The translations under genes and the position numbers were made by a program. Below, piece by piece: positions 1-9,500 of a DNA stretch of 64,000 nt (position 1 is its first letter; every line of letters starts with the position of its first letter). Location: NCBI RefSeq assembly GCF_016757965.1, contig NZ_JAEKIW010000005.1, positions 1-64,000 on the forward strand. Direction: 5' to 3'. Under the pieces are notes generated by a model. That model was not told the origin of the DNA and did no database searches. It worked only from the letters and a program-made list of their open reading frames with translations. This DNA comes from Archaeoglobus neptunius (GTDB lineage: Archaea > Halobacteriota > Archaeoglobi > Archaeoglobales > Archaeoglobaceae).

Positions 1-135
1 CATTTGATGAAGTTCGTGGATGAGGGGAAGATAACCAAATGGGCGGTGCCAGACAGATTTGAGATCGTTGACGAGATACCCAAAACCAGTGTTGGAAAGA
101 TAGATAAGAAAGTGCTGAGGCAGATGTTTGGTTAA
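1..135 (+). CDS. Acyl-CoA synthetase (AMP-forming), C-terminal fragment
   Basis: The open frame runs in from the left edge and ends with TAA at 133-135. The 44 visible residues are the tail of an acyl/aryl-CoA synthetase of the ANL adenylate-forming superfamily. They contain the A10 motif PKTSVGKIDKK, whose lysine is the catalytic lysine of the adenylation half-reaction. A related tail (PKTSVGKFDKK) ends the broken synthetase at 38817-40461, so the two look like paralogues. The stop overlaps that of the convergent dehydrogenase by 4 bp. Substrate cannot be inferred. Confidence 0.85.
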   Translation, partial: HLMKFVDEGKITKWAVPDRFEIVDEIPKTSVGKIDKKVLRQMFG

Positions 136-1112
136 AATACTGGGTTGAGCGGCCTCTCGCCTGACAGAATTCTTTTCACCTCCTCGACAACCATCAGCGA
201 CATTCTTTTCCTCGATTCAACGGTGATCCCGGCGATATGTGGGGTGAGGATTACGTTGTCCATTTTAGACATCTCTCTGTAAAGCTCGCTTTCTGGCGGC
301 TCTTCTTCAAAAACATCCAGTGCAGCTCCACTTATTTTACCATTGATGAGCCCCTCATATAGTGCTTTCTCATCGAGAACCCCACCCCGTGCGGCATTTA
401 TTATAACAATGCCTTTTTTCATCTTCTCGATCTCTCTTCTTCCAATTATACCCTTCGTTTCAGTTGTCAGCGGAACCTGTATGATGAGGTAGTCAACCAT
501 CAAAATTTTTCCGGGAACTTTAAGACCCTGCCGCCTATCATCGTCGGTCAACGGTTCGTATCGCACACCAAGTTCTTTTTCAATCTGCCTCCTTCTCAGT
601 ACATCGTAGTAGAGCACCTGCATGTTGAAGCATCTGCAAAGTCTGGCAACCTCGGCCCCAATCCTTCCAAGACCAAGGATGCCTGCAGATTTTCCGTAAA
701 TTTCCGTACCATCATACCTTAACCTGTAATCCCAGTTTCCCTTCTTGAATTCCTCCTGGGTTGTGTGAAGTTTCTTGGCGAGAGCCAGCATCGTGCATAT
801 TACATACTCAGCAACGGAAACTGTGTTCGTTCCGGGAGTGTATGCGACAACTATACCTCTCTTCCTTGCCGCTTCAACATCGATGTTGTCATAACCAACT
901 CCCCATCGCACTATCCCCTTCAGCTTTTTGCCATTCTCGATTATTTTCTCCGTGATCAATGCCGGCACTCTTGCGACCAGCACGTCAGCGTCTTTCACTT
1001 CCTCTGCAAGTACCTCTTCTTCAACATCCGGGGATATCCTCACGTTTCCCAGTTTGCTGAGCTCTCTCACAATAAGCTCGTCAATGTGGCTCGTCAGCAG
1101 TATCTTCGGCAT
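132..1112 (-). CDS. D-isomer-specific 2-hydroxyacid dehydrogenase (phosphoglycerate dehydrogenase-like)
   Basis: 326 aa. NAD-dependent oxidoreductase interconverting 2-oxoacids and D-2-hydroxyacids. It has the family layout: N-terminal substrate-domain half, Rossmann motif GILGLGRIGAEVAR near residue 145, the catalytic arginine in AARGGVLDE, the glutamate in DVFEEEPP and the catalytic histidine in LTPHIAGIT. At 326 aa it lacks the ACT regulatory domain of full-length SerA, so it may act on another 2-oxoacid (glyoxylate/hydroxypyruvate type). Its ATG directly follows the stop of the LDH2-family gene, so it is the last gene of the kor operon. Family is certain, substrate is not. Confidence 0.85.
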   Translation of the reverse strand: MPKILLTSHIDELIVRELSKLGNVRISPDVEEEVLAEEVKDADVLVARVPALITEKIIENGKKLKGIVRWGVGYDNIDVEAARKRGIVVAYTPGTNTVSVAEYVICTMLALAKKLHTTQEEFKKGNWDYRLRYDGTEIYGKSAGILGLGRIGAEVARLCRCFNMQVLYYDVLRRRQIEKELGVRYEPLTDDDRRQGLKVPGKILMVDYLIIQVPLTTETKGIIGRREIEKMKKGIVIINAARGGVLDEKALYEGLINGKISGAALDVFEEEPPESELYREMSKMDNVILTPHIAGITVESRKRMSLMVVEEVKRILSGERPLNPVF

Positions 1113-2159
1113 TTACACCATCTCCAGCCCAACCCGGTATTTCTCAGCCAGAAGTCCTATCTGCTTCCACGTCTCCTCATGGACAGTTATGCCCTCTTTA
1201 AGCTGTTTCTGTTCCAGTCTGTACTCCAGCTCACCGGGAATCAAAACTTCGGATACACCCTCTGCTTTTTTGCATCCTTTAATATGATTTATGAGGGAAT
1301 TCATTCTGTCTAAAAATTCATCAACCCCCACGAAAGTTTCAATGTCGATGGCCATGATCGTGTTGCCGAGGTTTGGGGGTTGGGAGAGGTCGAAGATTGG
1401 ATGGGGCATGTCCGGGACAATGCTGCCGCCTGTTATGACTGCTGAAAGGATTTCCACAGCAAGCCCCAGTGCGTAACCCTTTGCTTCCCCTATGGGTACA
1501 AGAGCCCCCTCCAGCGCCTCTTCTGGATCGGTGGTTGGACGGCCGTATTTGTCTATTGCCCAGTTTTCCGGTATTCTTTCACCCTTGAGTGCGGCAAGTC
1601 TTATTTTCCCAACAACACCGGAGGTTATTCCCATATCAAGGACGAAAGGAAAATCTCTTCCTGTCGGTGCTGCAACGGATATCGGGTTTGTTCCGAGCTT
1701 CGCCTCTCTGCAACCGTAGGGGGCCACGAATGGTGGGGCGTTGACGAACATTATTCCGATCATGTTTTCCTCAGCGATTTTCATTGTGTAGTATGCGAGC
1801 ATCCCGAGGTAATTTGTGTTACGGGTAAGTACAGCACAGACACCGTTTTTTCTTGCCTTCTTAATTGCGATTTCTGCCGCTCTAACAGCCACGACCTGTC
1901 CCGGGCCATTGTCTCCATCAATCCATGCATACGAATGCCCTTCGGCTATGGTTTCTATTTCCGGATGCAGGTTTACAACACCACTTTCAATGCGAGGAAT
2001 GTAACTCGGGAATCTCATAATTCCGTGAGAGTGAACACCTCTCAGATCGGCCTTTACCGTAGAGTCGGCAATGATGAAAGCATCCTCTTCGGAAAGTCCC
2101 AGCCTGACAAGTATTGATTTGCATATTTCTGTGAGTTTATCTGGCATTACAACCGGCAT
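1113..2159 (-). CDS. Malate/L-lactate dehydrogenase family protein (LDH2/MDH2 type)
   Basis: 348 aa, the normal length for the LDH2/MDHG2 family of NAD(P)-dependent 2-hydroxyacid dehydrogenases, which are unrelated in fold to classical MDH. Family hallmarks visible are DLRGVHSHGIMRFPSYIPRI near residue 55, the nucleotide-binding stretch around KLGTNPISVAAPT, and GEAKGYALGLAVEILSAV. Members include malate, (2R)-3-sulfolactate and ureidoglycolate dehydrogenases, so the substrate is open. It lies 11 bp after korC and abuts the 2-hydroxyacid dehydrogenase gene, suggesting that the operon channels 2-oxoacids between a ferredoxin oxidoreductase and two hydroxyacid dehydrogenases. Confidence 0.85.
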   Translation of the reverse strand: MPVVMPDKLTEICKSILVRLGLSEEDAFIIADSTVKADLRGVHSHGIMRFPSYIPRIESGVVNLHPEIETIAEGHSYAWIDGDNGPGQVVAVRAAEIAIKKARKNGVCAVLTRNTNYLGMLAYYTMKIAEENMIGIMFVNAPPFVAPYGCREAKLGTNPISVAAPTGRDFPFVLDMGITSGVVGKIRLAALKGERIPENWAIDKYGRPTTDPEEALEGALVPIGEAKGYALGLAVEILSAVITGGSIVPDMPHPIFDLSQPPNLGNTIMAIDIETFVGVDEFLDRMNSLINHIKGCKKAEGVSEVLIPGELEYRLEQKQLKEGITVHEETWKQIGLLAEKYRVGLEMV

Positions 2160-2170
2160 GATATTCCCTC

Positions 2171-2683
2171 TCAGCCCATTTTGCTTAGCTCAAACCCCGC
2201 CATTAAAGCCCTCAGGTTCTTTTCCTCTGTCCCCTTTGGAACCCTTCTCAGTACAGCCTTTTCCGCAGATTTGATATTCACGACTTCTGTACTTCCAACG
2301 AGATATCCGACCACTATCATGTTATAACTTGCCCGTAGTCCCAGTTCTTCAGCCTTGGTTGTGAACGCACTCCCAGTGAACCGCTCGCCAGTTCTCACCA
2401 TGTCGGTATCAATTATAAGCACCCCACCATTCTTCAAAATTGCACTGTTCTCCTCATACGCCTGCTGCGAAAGTGCAACCAGAATGTCAGCCTCGGTAAC
2501 AACGACATCGAAAATGGGATCGGTAGAAATTATCACATCGGCCACCGACGCTCCACCCCTGCTCTGGGCGGAATAGTCCTGGGTTTGAATAACGTTCAGC
2601 CCTTCAATGGCTGCGGCCTCACCGAGAACAACTCCCGCAAGAATAACACCCTGCCCACCAAAACCTGCAATTCTTATCTGCAT
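2171..2683 (-). CDS. korC: 2-oxoacid:ferredoxin oxidoreductase, gamma subunit
   Basis: Gamma subunit of a four-subunit 2-oxoacid (probably 2-oxoglutarate):ferredoxin oxidoreductase. The N-terminal GFGGQGVILAG and the following QDYSAQSRGGASVADV are typical of the POR/KOR gamma family. A longer frame begins at a TTG at 2701, but I prefer the ATG at 2683. It stands one base after the korB stop and five bases after a GGTGA ribosome-binding site. About 170 aa, normal for the family. Fourth gene of the korD-A-B-C operon. Confidence 0.9.
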   Translation of the reverse strand: MQIRIAGFGGQGVILAGVVLGEAAAIEGLNVIQTQDYSAQSRGGASVADVIISTDPIFDVVVTEADILVALSQQAYEENSAILKNGGVLIIDTDMVRTGERFTGSAFTTKAEELGLRASYNMIVVGYLVGSTEVVNIKSAEKAVLRRVPKGTEEKNLRALMAGFELSKMG

Positions 2684-2684
2684 G

Positions 2685-3500
2685 CTACTCACCTTTCTCA
2701 ATTAGCCTGTTCAACTCCTCAACAAACTCCGGCCTGTCCACGTCCACGAACTCCCCAATGGTAATCCTGCCCTCCAGCTCTTCTAGGCTCATCTTGGCCG
2801 CCTTTTTTAACGGTACTGAAACTTTCAGAAACCACTTGAGCATTTCAGTTGCAGTTCTCAACTCATTTCTCCTACCATACTGCACCGGACATTGGGAGAT
2901 AACCTCGACAAGAGCAAAGCCTTTCTTCACCATGGCCTTTTTAATTGCCTTCAGGAGAGCGAATGGATGGGCAGTTGTCCATCTTGCAACGTAGCTTGCG
3001 CCGGCCTTTGCAATCGTTTCTGAGATGTCAAGTGGATGTTCAACATTCCCGTAGGGTGTTGTCGTCGTTTTAGCACCGAAGGGTGTTGTAGGAGCAACCT
3101 GTCCTCCTGTCATTCCGTAGATAAAGTTGTTAACGAGTATGACCGTGATGTCTATGTTTCTTCTTGCAGCATGGATCAAATGATTGCCTCCGATTCCTGC
3201 CAGATCACCATCTCCGGAGATAACAACGACATACTTGTCTGGCAGACCAATCTTAATTCCCGTGGCGAATGCTACCGGCCTTCCATGGGTGGTGTGCAGT
3301 GTGTCCGATTTAAAGTAGGGGCTTGGAATCCACGCAGCGCATCCAATTCCCGAGACCATAACCAGATTTCTTGGATCAATTCCGAGCTCGTCTATGGCAT
3401 TTGCGAAGACGTTCAGAACAGTTCCACCACCGCATCCGGGACACATGGTGGTTGGCAGAACTTCCTCTCTCAGATACTTCAGCATTCGGTATTTTTTCAT
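2685..3500 (-). CDS. korB: 2-oxoacid:ferredoxin oxidoreductase, beta subunit (TPP-binding)
   Basis: 271 aa. The beta subunit binds thiamine pyrophosphate and a [4Fe-4S] cluster. Visible are CPGCGGG near residue 20 (cluster ligands), GDGDLAGIGGNH near residue 95 (TPP/Mg motif) and a downstream NNFIYGMTGGQ. The start overlaps the end of korA by 4 bp, so translation is coupled. The length fits KorB and the complex probably oxidises 2-oxoglutarate to succinyl-CoA, although 2-oxoisovalerate-type substrates cannot be excluded by eye. Confidence 0.92.
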   Translation of the reverse strand: MKKYRMLKYLREEVLPTTMCPGCGGGTVLNVFANAIDELGIDPRNLVMVSGIGCAAWIPSPYFKSDTLHTTHGRPVAFATGIKIGLPDKYVVVISGDGDLAGIGGNHLIHAARRNIDITVILVNNFIYGMTGGQVAPTTPFGAKTTTTPYGNVEHPLDISETIAKAGASYVARWTTAHPFALLKAIKKAMVKKGFALVEVISQCPVQYGRRNELRTATEMLKWFLKVSVPLKKAAKMSLEELEGRITIGEFVDVDRPEFVEELNRLIEKGE

Positions 3501-4657
3501 GACATCACCCCTGATATCGCCCTGTAAACTTCGTCACTTGTTATCGGCACTCCGCCTATCTTGTTTACGCCGATAAGCTTCACATCATCGTTTGTAAACC
3601 GCTGAACTTCGAGAATAAGCTGTCCCAAATTCATTTCCGGCACCACAATCGCTTTAACATCTTTACCCAGCTCGTTAATCCTTTTTCCAGGAAACGGATG
3701 GATTGTGATGACTCTGAAAAATCCGGCTTTTATCCCCTCTTTTCTGGCCCTCAAAACGGCTCCGAGAGATGGTTTGGCACTTATCCCCCATGAAATCACA
3801 AGAATTTCTGCATCATCGGTAAACTTCTCTTCCCACTTTACAATATCCTTCTCATGCTCCCTAACCTTTTCATGAATCCTCCTAACAAGTCTGTCATGAA
3901 CGGATGGGGTGAAAACGTCTCTCATTCCCGTCTCCTTGTGCGTTGAGCCCGTAACGTGTGTGAAGTATCCTTTTCCGAATATGGGCATGGGTGGGACCAA
4001 TTCTCTGCCAAAAGGGTACTTGGTCTCCTCCATGTTTGTTGGCAGTTTCCTCTCAATAATACTTACCTCATCAGGGTCAGGGATTCTTATCTGTTCCCTC
4101 ATGTGCCCGACAATCCCATCGGCAAGAACCATAACCGGCATCCTGAACCTCTCGCTCAGGTTGAAGGCATCAATAGTTATCCAGAAACACTCTTCAACAC
4201 TCGATGGACTCAGAGCGATTGCAGGATGGTCTCCGTGTGTTCCCCATCTTGCCTGAAAGAAGTCACCTTGTGCCCCCTTCGTCGCCTGGCCCGTGCTCGG
4301 ACCGCTTCTCTGAACATCTACGATGACTGCTGGAGTTTCGGTCATTATGGCGTAGCCTATATTTTCCATCATAAGGCTGAATCCAGGACCGCTTGTGGCG
4401 GTCATCGTTTTCAACCCTGTCCAGGATGCCCCGATAATTGCCGCTATACTCCCTATCTCATCCTCCATCTGGATGTAGTATCCTCCCACTTTCGGAAGCT
4501 CTCTGGACATAGTTTCGGCAATTTCCGATGCAGGGGTGATCGGATAGCCCGCATAGAATCTGCAACCCGCAAAAATTGCACCATATGCTATTGCTTCATC
4601 ACCCTGCATGAAGTAGTTACCCTTAGGATACAGCCTGCGCAAAACGTTATTGCTCAT
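3497..4657 (-). CDS. korA: 2-oxoacid:ferredoxin oxidoreductase, alpha subunit
   Basis: 386 aa, normal KorA length. It has the pyrimidine-binding domain signature GYPITPASEIAE near residue 38, TATSGPGFSLM near residue 87, and a C-terminal transketolase-type domain with IHPFPGKRI. The gene lies between korD and korB, overlapping each by 4 bp. A separate small ferredoxin subunit with separate alpha and gamma chains is the common archaeal KOR arrangement. Confidence 0.92.
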   Translation of the reverse strand: MSNNVLRRLYPKGNYFMQGDEAIAYGAIFAGCRFYAGYPITPASEIAETMSRELPKVGGYYIQMEDEIGSIAAIIGASWTGLKTMTATSGPGFSLMMENIGYAIMTETPAVIVDVQRSGPSTGQATKGAQGDFFQARWGTHGDHPAIALSPSSVEECFWITIDAFNLSERFRMPVMVLADGIVGHMREQIRIPDPDEVSIIERKLPTNMEETKYPFGRELVPPMPIFGKGYFTHVTGSTHKETGMRDVFTPSVHDRLVRRIHEKVREHEKDIVKWEEKFTDDAEILVISWGISAKPSLGAVLRARKEGIKAGFFRVITIHPFPGKRINELGKDVKAIVVPEMNLGQLILEVQRFTNDDVKLIGVNKIGGVPITSDEVYRAISGVMS

Positions 4658-4875
4658 GACCTCACCTCCTCGATAGACAGGGCAAAGTCAGGACACATTA
4701 TCTCGCAGCGTCTGCAGATGGTGCATTTGTCCGAATTTTCGGGAACTGGGTAGTGAACGCCTCTCTCACTCAAATCCTTCGAGATCTCAAAAACTCTGGT
4801 GGGACAGACCTCGATGCATATATTGCAGCCCTTGCAGAATGCCCTGTTCACGTGGATTTCAACGTTTTTGCCCAT
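4654..4875 (-). CDS. korD: 2-oxoacid:ferredoxin oxidoreductase, ferredoxin-like delta subunit
   Basis: 73 aa with two [4Fe-4S] motifs, CKGCNICIEVCP and CTICRRCEIMCP. It passes electrons from the KOR catalytic core to free ferredoxin. It is the first gene of the leftward operon, and its ATG has a strong GGAGGAGAT ribosome-binding site four bases upstream. An AT-rich stretch near 4920-4935 could hold the promoter. It overlaps korA by 4 bp. Confidence 0.92.
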   Translation of the reverse strand: MGKNVEIHVNRAFCKGCNICIEVCPTRVFEISKDLSERGVHYPVPENSDKCTICRRCEIMCPDFALSIEEVRS

Positions 4876-5330
4876 GCTATCTCCTCCACGATCTAATCAC
4901 ATAATCTATAATGATCTTTTCTATGATAAATTTTTTGATCGAAATCTGCCTTCTTTTTTTCCGAAATTATTCCTCATCTCCCAGCAAATCTTTAGTGAAA
5001 CTTGACGAGAAAGCGATAAATTGATAATCAGAGAGAAAGGGAAAGGAACGCTAACTAAGCCAATAGCAGAGGTCAAGAATGTAATATCTGGGATAGTAAA
5101 GCAGATATAAAACTAACAAAATTAAAGAAGCTGGGGAGACCGAAGAAAGCTATCTGGGGAATAATATGGATGCAACGCAATAGTTCTCCAAAAAGATATT
5201 CGGGAGAAATAGGCTAAAAAATAACCAAGGACAAGATCATGATGTATTAGAAATGGATGGCTGAGCGAAATGGGAGTTATGGATTACCTTTTCTAAAAAG
5301 TTTTAAATACAACTGATTTCAAACACATCG
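4876..5330. other. AT-rich intergenic region at the left edge of the defence island
   Basis: About 455 bases with no convincing intact gene. It holds the korD promoter on the left and the radical SAM operon promoter on the right. A short rightward frame at about 5119-5214 reads LGRPKKAIWGIIWMQ followed by RNSSPKRYSGEIG and a stop. This basic, tryptophan-rich string recalls the N-terminal region of transposases but is too short and damaged to assign. No copy of the tRNA-Met 3' end is visible here. Confidence 0.4.
5301..5309 (+). promoter_or_regulatory. TATA box of the radical SAM-drm operon
   Basis: TTTTAAATA preceded by an A-rich BRE-like AAAAAG. It lies about 26 bp before the GTG at 5331 and 35 bp before the ATG at 5340. 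A start of transcription near 5330 would give a leaderless or nearly leaderless message. No other promoter is evident before 14850, since all the following genes overlap or abut. Confidence 0.6.
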
Positions 5331-6500
5331 GTGAGTGTTATGCACGTGCTGTTAGTAAAGCCGATGTTTTACACTAGGTATCCTCCTATTGGCTTACTTA
5401 AAATAGCCTCCTATCACAGAAACCTAGGAGATACAGTTGAATATATTGAAGGCGAAAAAGTTCCCACAGGAAAACCAGATTTGATTTATATTACAAGCCT
5501 ATTCACTTACGCATGGAAGCCTGTCTATAGGGCTGTAAAATACTACAAGGAGATATATCCAGACGTTAAAGTGATTCTTGGTGGGATATACGCTTCTCTT
5601 ATGCCTGACCACGCGGCACTTTCAGGAGCTGACGAGATTTATGTAGGGTTGTTCGAAGAGGCTGAAGACCTTATGCCTGCCTACGATTTAGTTCCGGATT
5701 GGGATGGTAGTATTATTTTTGCGTCTCGTGGATGCATAAGAAGATGCCCGTTTTGTGCAGTTCCAAAGCTTGAAGGAGGGATTAGCAGGATTAGGGACAC
5801 TATAAAGCCACTTGTTTATCCAAAACACACTAAAATAATACTTTGGGATAACAATATATTGGCGTCACCAAAATGGAGGGATATATTCGACGAACTGGAA
5901 GAACTCGGCAAGAAGGTAGACTTTAATCAAGGAATTGATGCTCGACTAATTACCGATGAAATTGCCGAAAAACTTGCGAGTCTAAAAACAAACATCTTGA
6001 GACTTGCTTATGATTCAAAATCGGAAAGAAAAGCTTTAAAAAAAGCTATTGAGAAATTAAATGCTGCGGGAATTAATGGACGAAAAATACTCGTTTATAT
6101 TCTTTACAATTTCCGTGATGACCCACAGGACTTTTACGAAAGAGTTAGAGACGTTCTTGAATGGGGTGCTGTAGCTTATCCGATGAGATTTGAGCCGTTA
6201 GATAGCCTTGAAAAGAACAAATATGTCTCTCCAAACTGGTCTGTAGAACAACTAGAAATGGTTGCAAAAGCTCGCAGAGTTCTCGGTTATTCCGGTGCTT
6301 TGCCACCCTATAAAGCACTGGTAGAGAAATTTCGAAAAGCAGAAACATTTGAAGAGGCATTCAAGTTGAGGCCACCCTCTAAGAAACAAAAAAAGAATAC
6401 AAGGAGAAAATTTAACAAGAAGTCTGCTGAAAGTAAGAGATATTATGACCTTTACAACAAAATCGTGGTGGATGATGTAGGGGGTGTAATTAGGTCATGA
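5331..6500 (+). CDS. B12-binding-type radical SAM protein, first gene of the DISARM-like operon
   Basis: 389 aa from GTG 5331 (386 from ATG 5340, which has GGTGAG just upstream). The N-terminal 120 residues resemble a cobalamin-binding domain (PPIGLLKIASYHRNLGD; VILGGIYASLMPDHA). The radical SAM motif follows as SRGCIRRCPFCAV with cysteines near 135, 139 and 142. Then come WDNNILASPKW and DFNQGIDARL, seen in COG1032-type Fe-S oxidoreductases. The last 45 residues are lysine/arginine rich (KKQKKNTRRKFNKK), suggesting nucleic acid contact. The stop overlaps the helicase start (ATGA). It takes the place a methyltransferase would hold in a DISARM operon; that it modifies DNA, RNA or protein is only a hypothesis. 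Confidence 0.8.
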   Translation: MSVMHVLLVKPMFYTRYPPIGLLKIASYHRNLGDTVEYIEGEKVPTGKPDLIYITSLFTYAWKPVYRAVKYYKEIYPDVKVILGGIYASLMPDHAALSGADEIYVGLFEEAEDLMPAYDLVPDWDGSIIFASRGCIRRCPFCAVPKLEGGISRIRDTIKPLVYPKHTKIILWDNNILASPKWRDIFDELEELGKKVDFNQGIDARLITDEIAEKLASLKTNILRLAYDSKSERKALKKAIEKLNAAGINGRKILVYILYNFRDDPQDFYERVRDVLEWGAVAYPMRFEPLDSLEKNKYVSPNWSVEQLEMVAKARRVLGYSGALPPYKALVEKFRKAETFEEAFKLRPPSKKQKKNTRRKFNKKSAESKRYYDLYNKIVVDDVGGVIRS

Positions 6501-9500
6501 ATAATGCGATTGTAGAAAATGAATTTTGCGAATTTTTAGTTGAAGAGGTAATAGAAAGATTAAAAGGGAGCCACCCACATTACTCCCGATTAATTCTTCT
6601 AAATCAATACCCTCATAGGTATATAATATTAGGTAGTCTCGCACCGAAAATCATTAGAGGTAGTAATGACAGTAGTGAGTTAGAAATGTTTGAGAGTGAA
6701 GAAGTTAGGAAAACAATAATATCTGACAGGGTAAAATCGATTAGTTTTCTTCTAAATTCAAACGAAGTAAACCTGAAGCTGAAGGTTAGTTTTTACGTAT
6801 TCTTTAGGACTGTACCGACTTTAGAAGAGCAAGTACTATTTCTGAGAGGTTACGAAGGACCTATCAAAGATTTTATAGGAGACTTCAGAACAGAAATAAC
6901 AAATCCTGAACATGAATATCAAATTGCGCAAGTATGGCAGCGGAAGCTGGTGGTAATTGAGAAGGACCTGAAATTAAATTTAAATGGCTTAATACAGGAC
7001 CCACTTGTCATCTCTTTAAAAGAAGACGCTATCAGAGCTCTTAAGGAAGGAGGAGAAACTATAAAAGTACCAAAAATATCTAAAAAATCGTTTGTTGGTA
7101 TCGAAGCTCTAGAGAGCAAAGAAAAGTTCGAAGAAGAAATATCACGCTACAGTACTGAAATTACCGTAGATGAGCTAGTCAATGATTTTCTTAACGTATA
7201 TCTTTACATTAACTGCGAAAACTATGAGCAAAATGGACAAGTCTTTAAAAAAATCAGGATAGTTATAGTAAATAACACCATATATGACAAAAAGAGACAC
7301 AAAAACATATACTTAGACCCAGCCATTTTTGACTGTAATATAACAGTGCTCCTAAGTGATGATATTTTTCCCTTTAAAGTAAGAAGTCCCTCAGGTGAAA
7401 TCATAGAAATACCTGTCAGAGCGAACAACTGCAGTGCTGAGTACACTAAAAATTCAGAGTTCAGTTTAATAGAGACTCAAAACTTCCTTCGTTATGATGA
7501 GCCCAGAATTCGCCCCAGAACATCTCCCCCAGACAAACCAGATATCTTCCCAAAATTTTCCGTATTATCGGACCTTGACAATGGAGGTTTTGAAATATTG
7601 GAAGCTATATATGACAGCCTCAGAGGATACTATTTGACGTTGGCTCAAGAAAGACCAGAACTAAAAGACCATATCTATGACTTCATAAAAAAATACAATG
7701 AGGGTTTAACTCTTCTAACAAACGATACTAACGCTAAAAAAGCATTCGAATTGATGAACAAAGTCTTCGACCACTACTCAAAGGATGATTTCGACTCCTG
7801 GAGGTTGTTCCAGATAGTTTTCATAATATGCAATTTACCAGATGTAGTCACTATGAAGGACTTGGACAGCGTAGACCTCCTAAATGTGTTTACAGGGGGA
7901 GGAAAAACCGAAGCTTACTTCGGTTTATGCATGTTCGCTGCATTCTACGATAGACTCATTGGGAGAGATTTCGGGACTACAGCCATAATCAAGTTTCCTC
8001 TGCGAATGCTCTCCATCCAGCAGCTTCAGAGGTTGACGCATATTTTAATAAGTGGCAATTACATTAAAAATCATGAGAACATTGGAGGCGAGGACTTTTC
8101 GCTTGGATTTTTTGTTGGAAAGAGTGCTGAATTCCCTGGGTCGTCTCTCTTAATTATACGAAGACTTAAACCAAATACTCCGGGAAAGTTCATAGATTCC
8201 TGCCCACTCTGCAATTCCAAAGTGTATTTGACTTACGATCATCAAAGTCTCGCTATATATCACACCTGCTCAAATGACAGTTGCTTTCTTAGTAAAGGTT
8301 TGGCGATTCACTATACACAACAGGAAATCTACCGATTTATGCCAACTTTCATTGTCAGTACTGTTGATAAAATGGGTTCGATAGCCTACAACAGACGTTT
8401 TAGAGGGCTAATCGGAGGGAAGGTCAGAAGGTGCAGAAAAGGACATGGATTCTTCCCTGATGGGGATAAGTGTACAGTATCCATTATAAAAGGAAAGGAA
8501 AAGATAATGTGCAATGATCGTGGAGAAGAAGTATCCTTGCCGAACACTTTTGGACCAAGACTGATGATACAGGATGAACTTCACTTAATTCGTGAAGGTT
8601 TTGGGTCAATCGTATCTCACTTCGAGACGCTGATAGAGACAATGAAAGAAAGATTTACTGGAAGTCGTCTAAAATACCTCTGCACAACAGCCACAATTGC
8701 TGGTGCTGATAACCAAGTCTTTAACCTATATCTTAAAAAATTAAGAGTTATTCCTCCAGAATCTGGATACGACATATCCAAGTTCTTCTTTGAGTCCGTA
8801 AAGGAAGATGACAGGCAGATTGTTGGCAGATATGTCTTAGGGCTAAGACCCAATTTAAGAGACAACCAGTATGCAACTCTCTTAACACTTCGCTACATAA
8901 TTCAAGTTATTCTGTCAGCCATGTTAAAACCTAGTGAAATTGCTCAGAGACTGGATATTTCTGAAGAAGATTTAAGACAACTCCTTAAAAACTACATGTC
9001 ATACCTAACATATCACAACAAGAAATCTGACGTCCAATCTACAGCCTTTTATCTCAGAGACGTAGTTGAATCAAAGTTCTATTACAACCCGTCGCTGGAG
9101 ATAAGGAGGTTGCTTTTAAGAAAAACTCTAACAGGAGATAATACAACCGAACAAGTTAAAGAAGTTGTGAACGAGTTGATAGATTTTGAAAAATTGAAAG
9201 AACCAAGAATCTTCGTAACTTCTGCGACCAACATTGTTTCTCACGGAGTTGACATTAAGTGGTGGAATATAATGTTGTTCCAGGGAATGCCGAGGAATAC
9301 GGCAGAATATATTCAGGCATTGAGCAGAGTAGGCAGGAGTTCAAGCGGGATCGTGTTCGTATGGTATTATCCCAATAGAGTCAGAGACTTAGACTTCTAC
9401 AAGAATTTCAAGATATATCATCCAGTTCTTTATAAACACGTTGAGCCAGTTCCCATTACAAGATGGTCAAAGCTGGCGTTAGACCAAACAATACCTTCCG

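Noticed and set aside
765-1313. Long rightward open frames opposite the dehydrogenase genes (and similar ones opposite alaS, cdhA and korA)
   Set aside because: They are antisense to well-supported genes, have no ribosome-binding site or family motif, and have odd composition.
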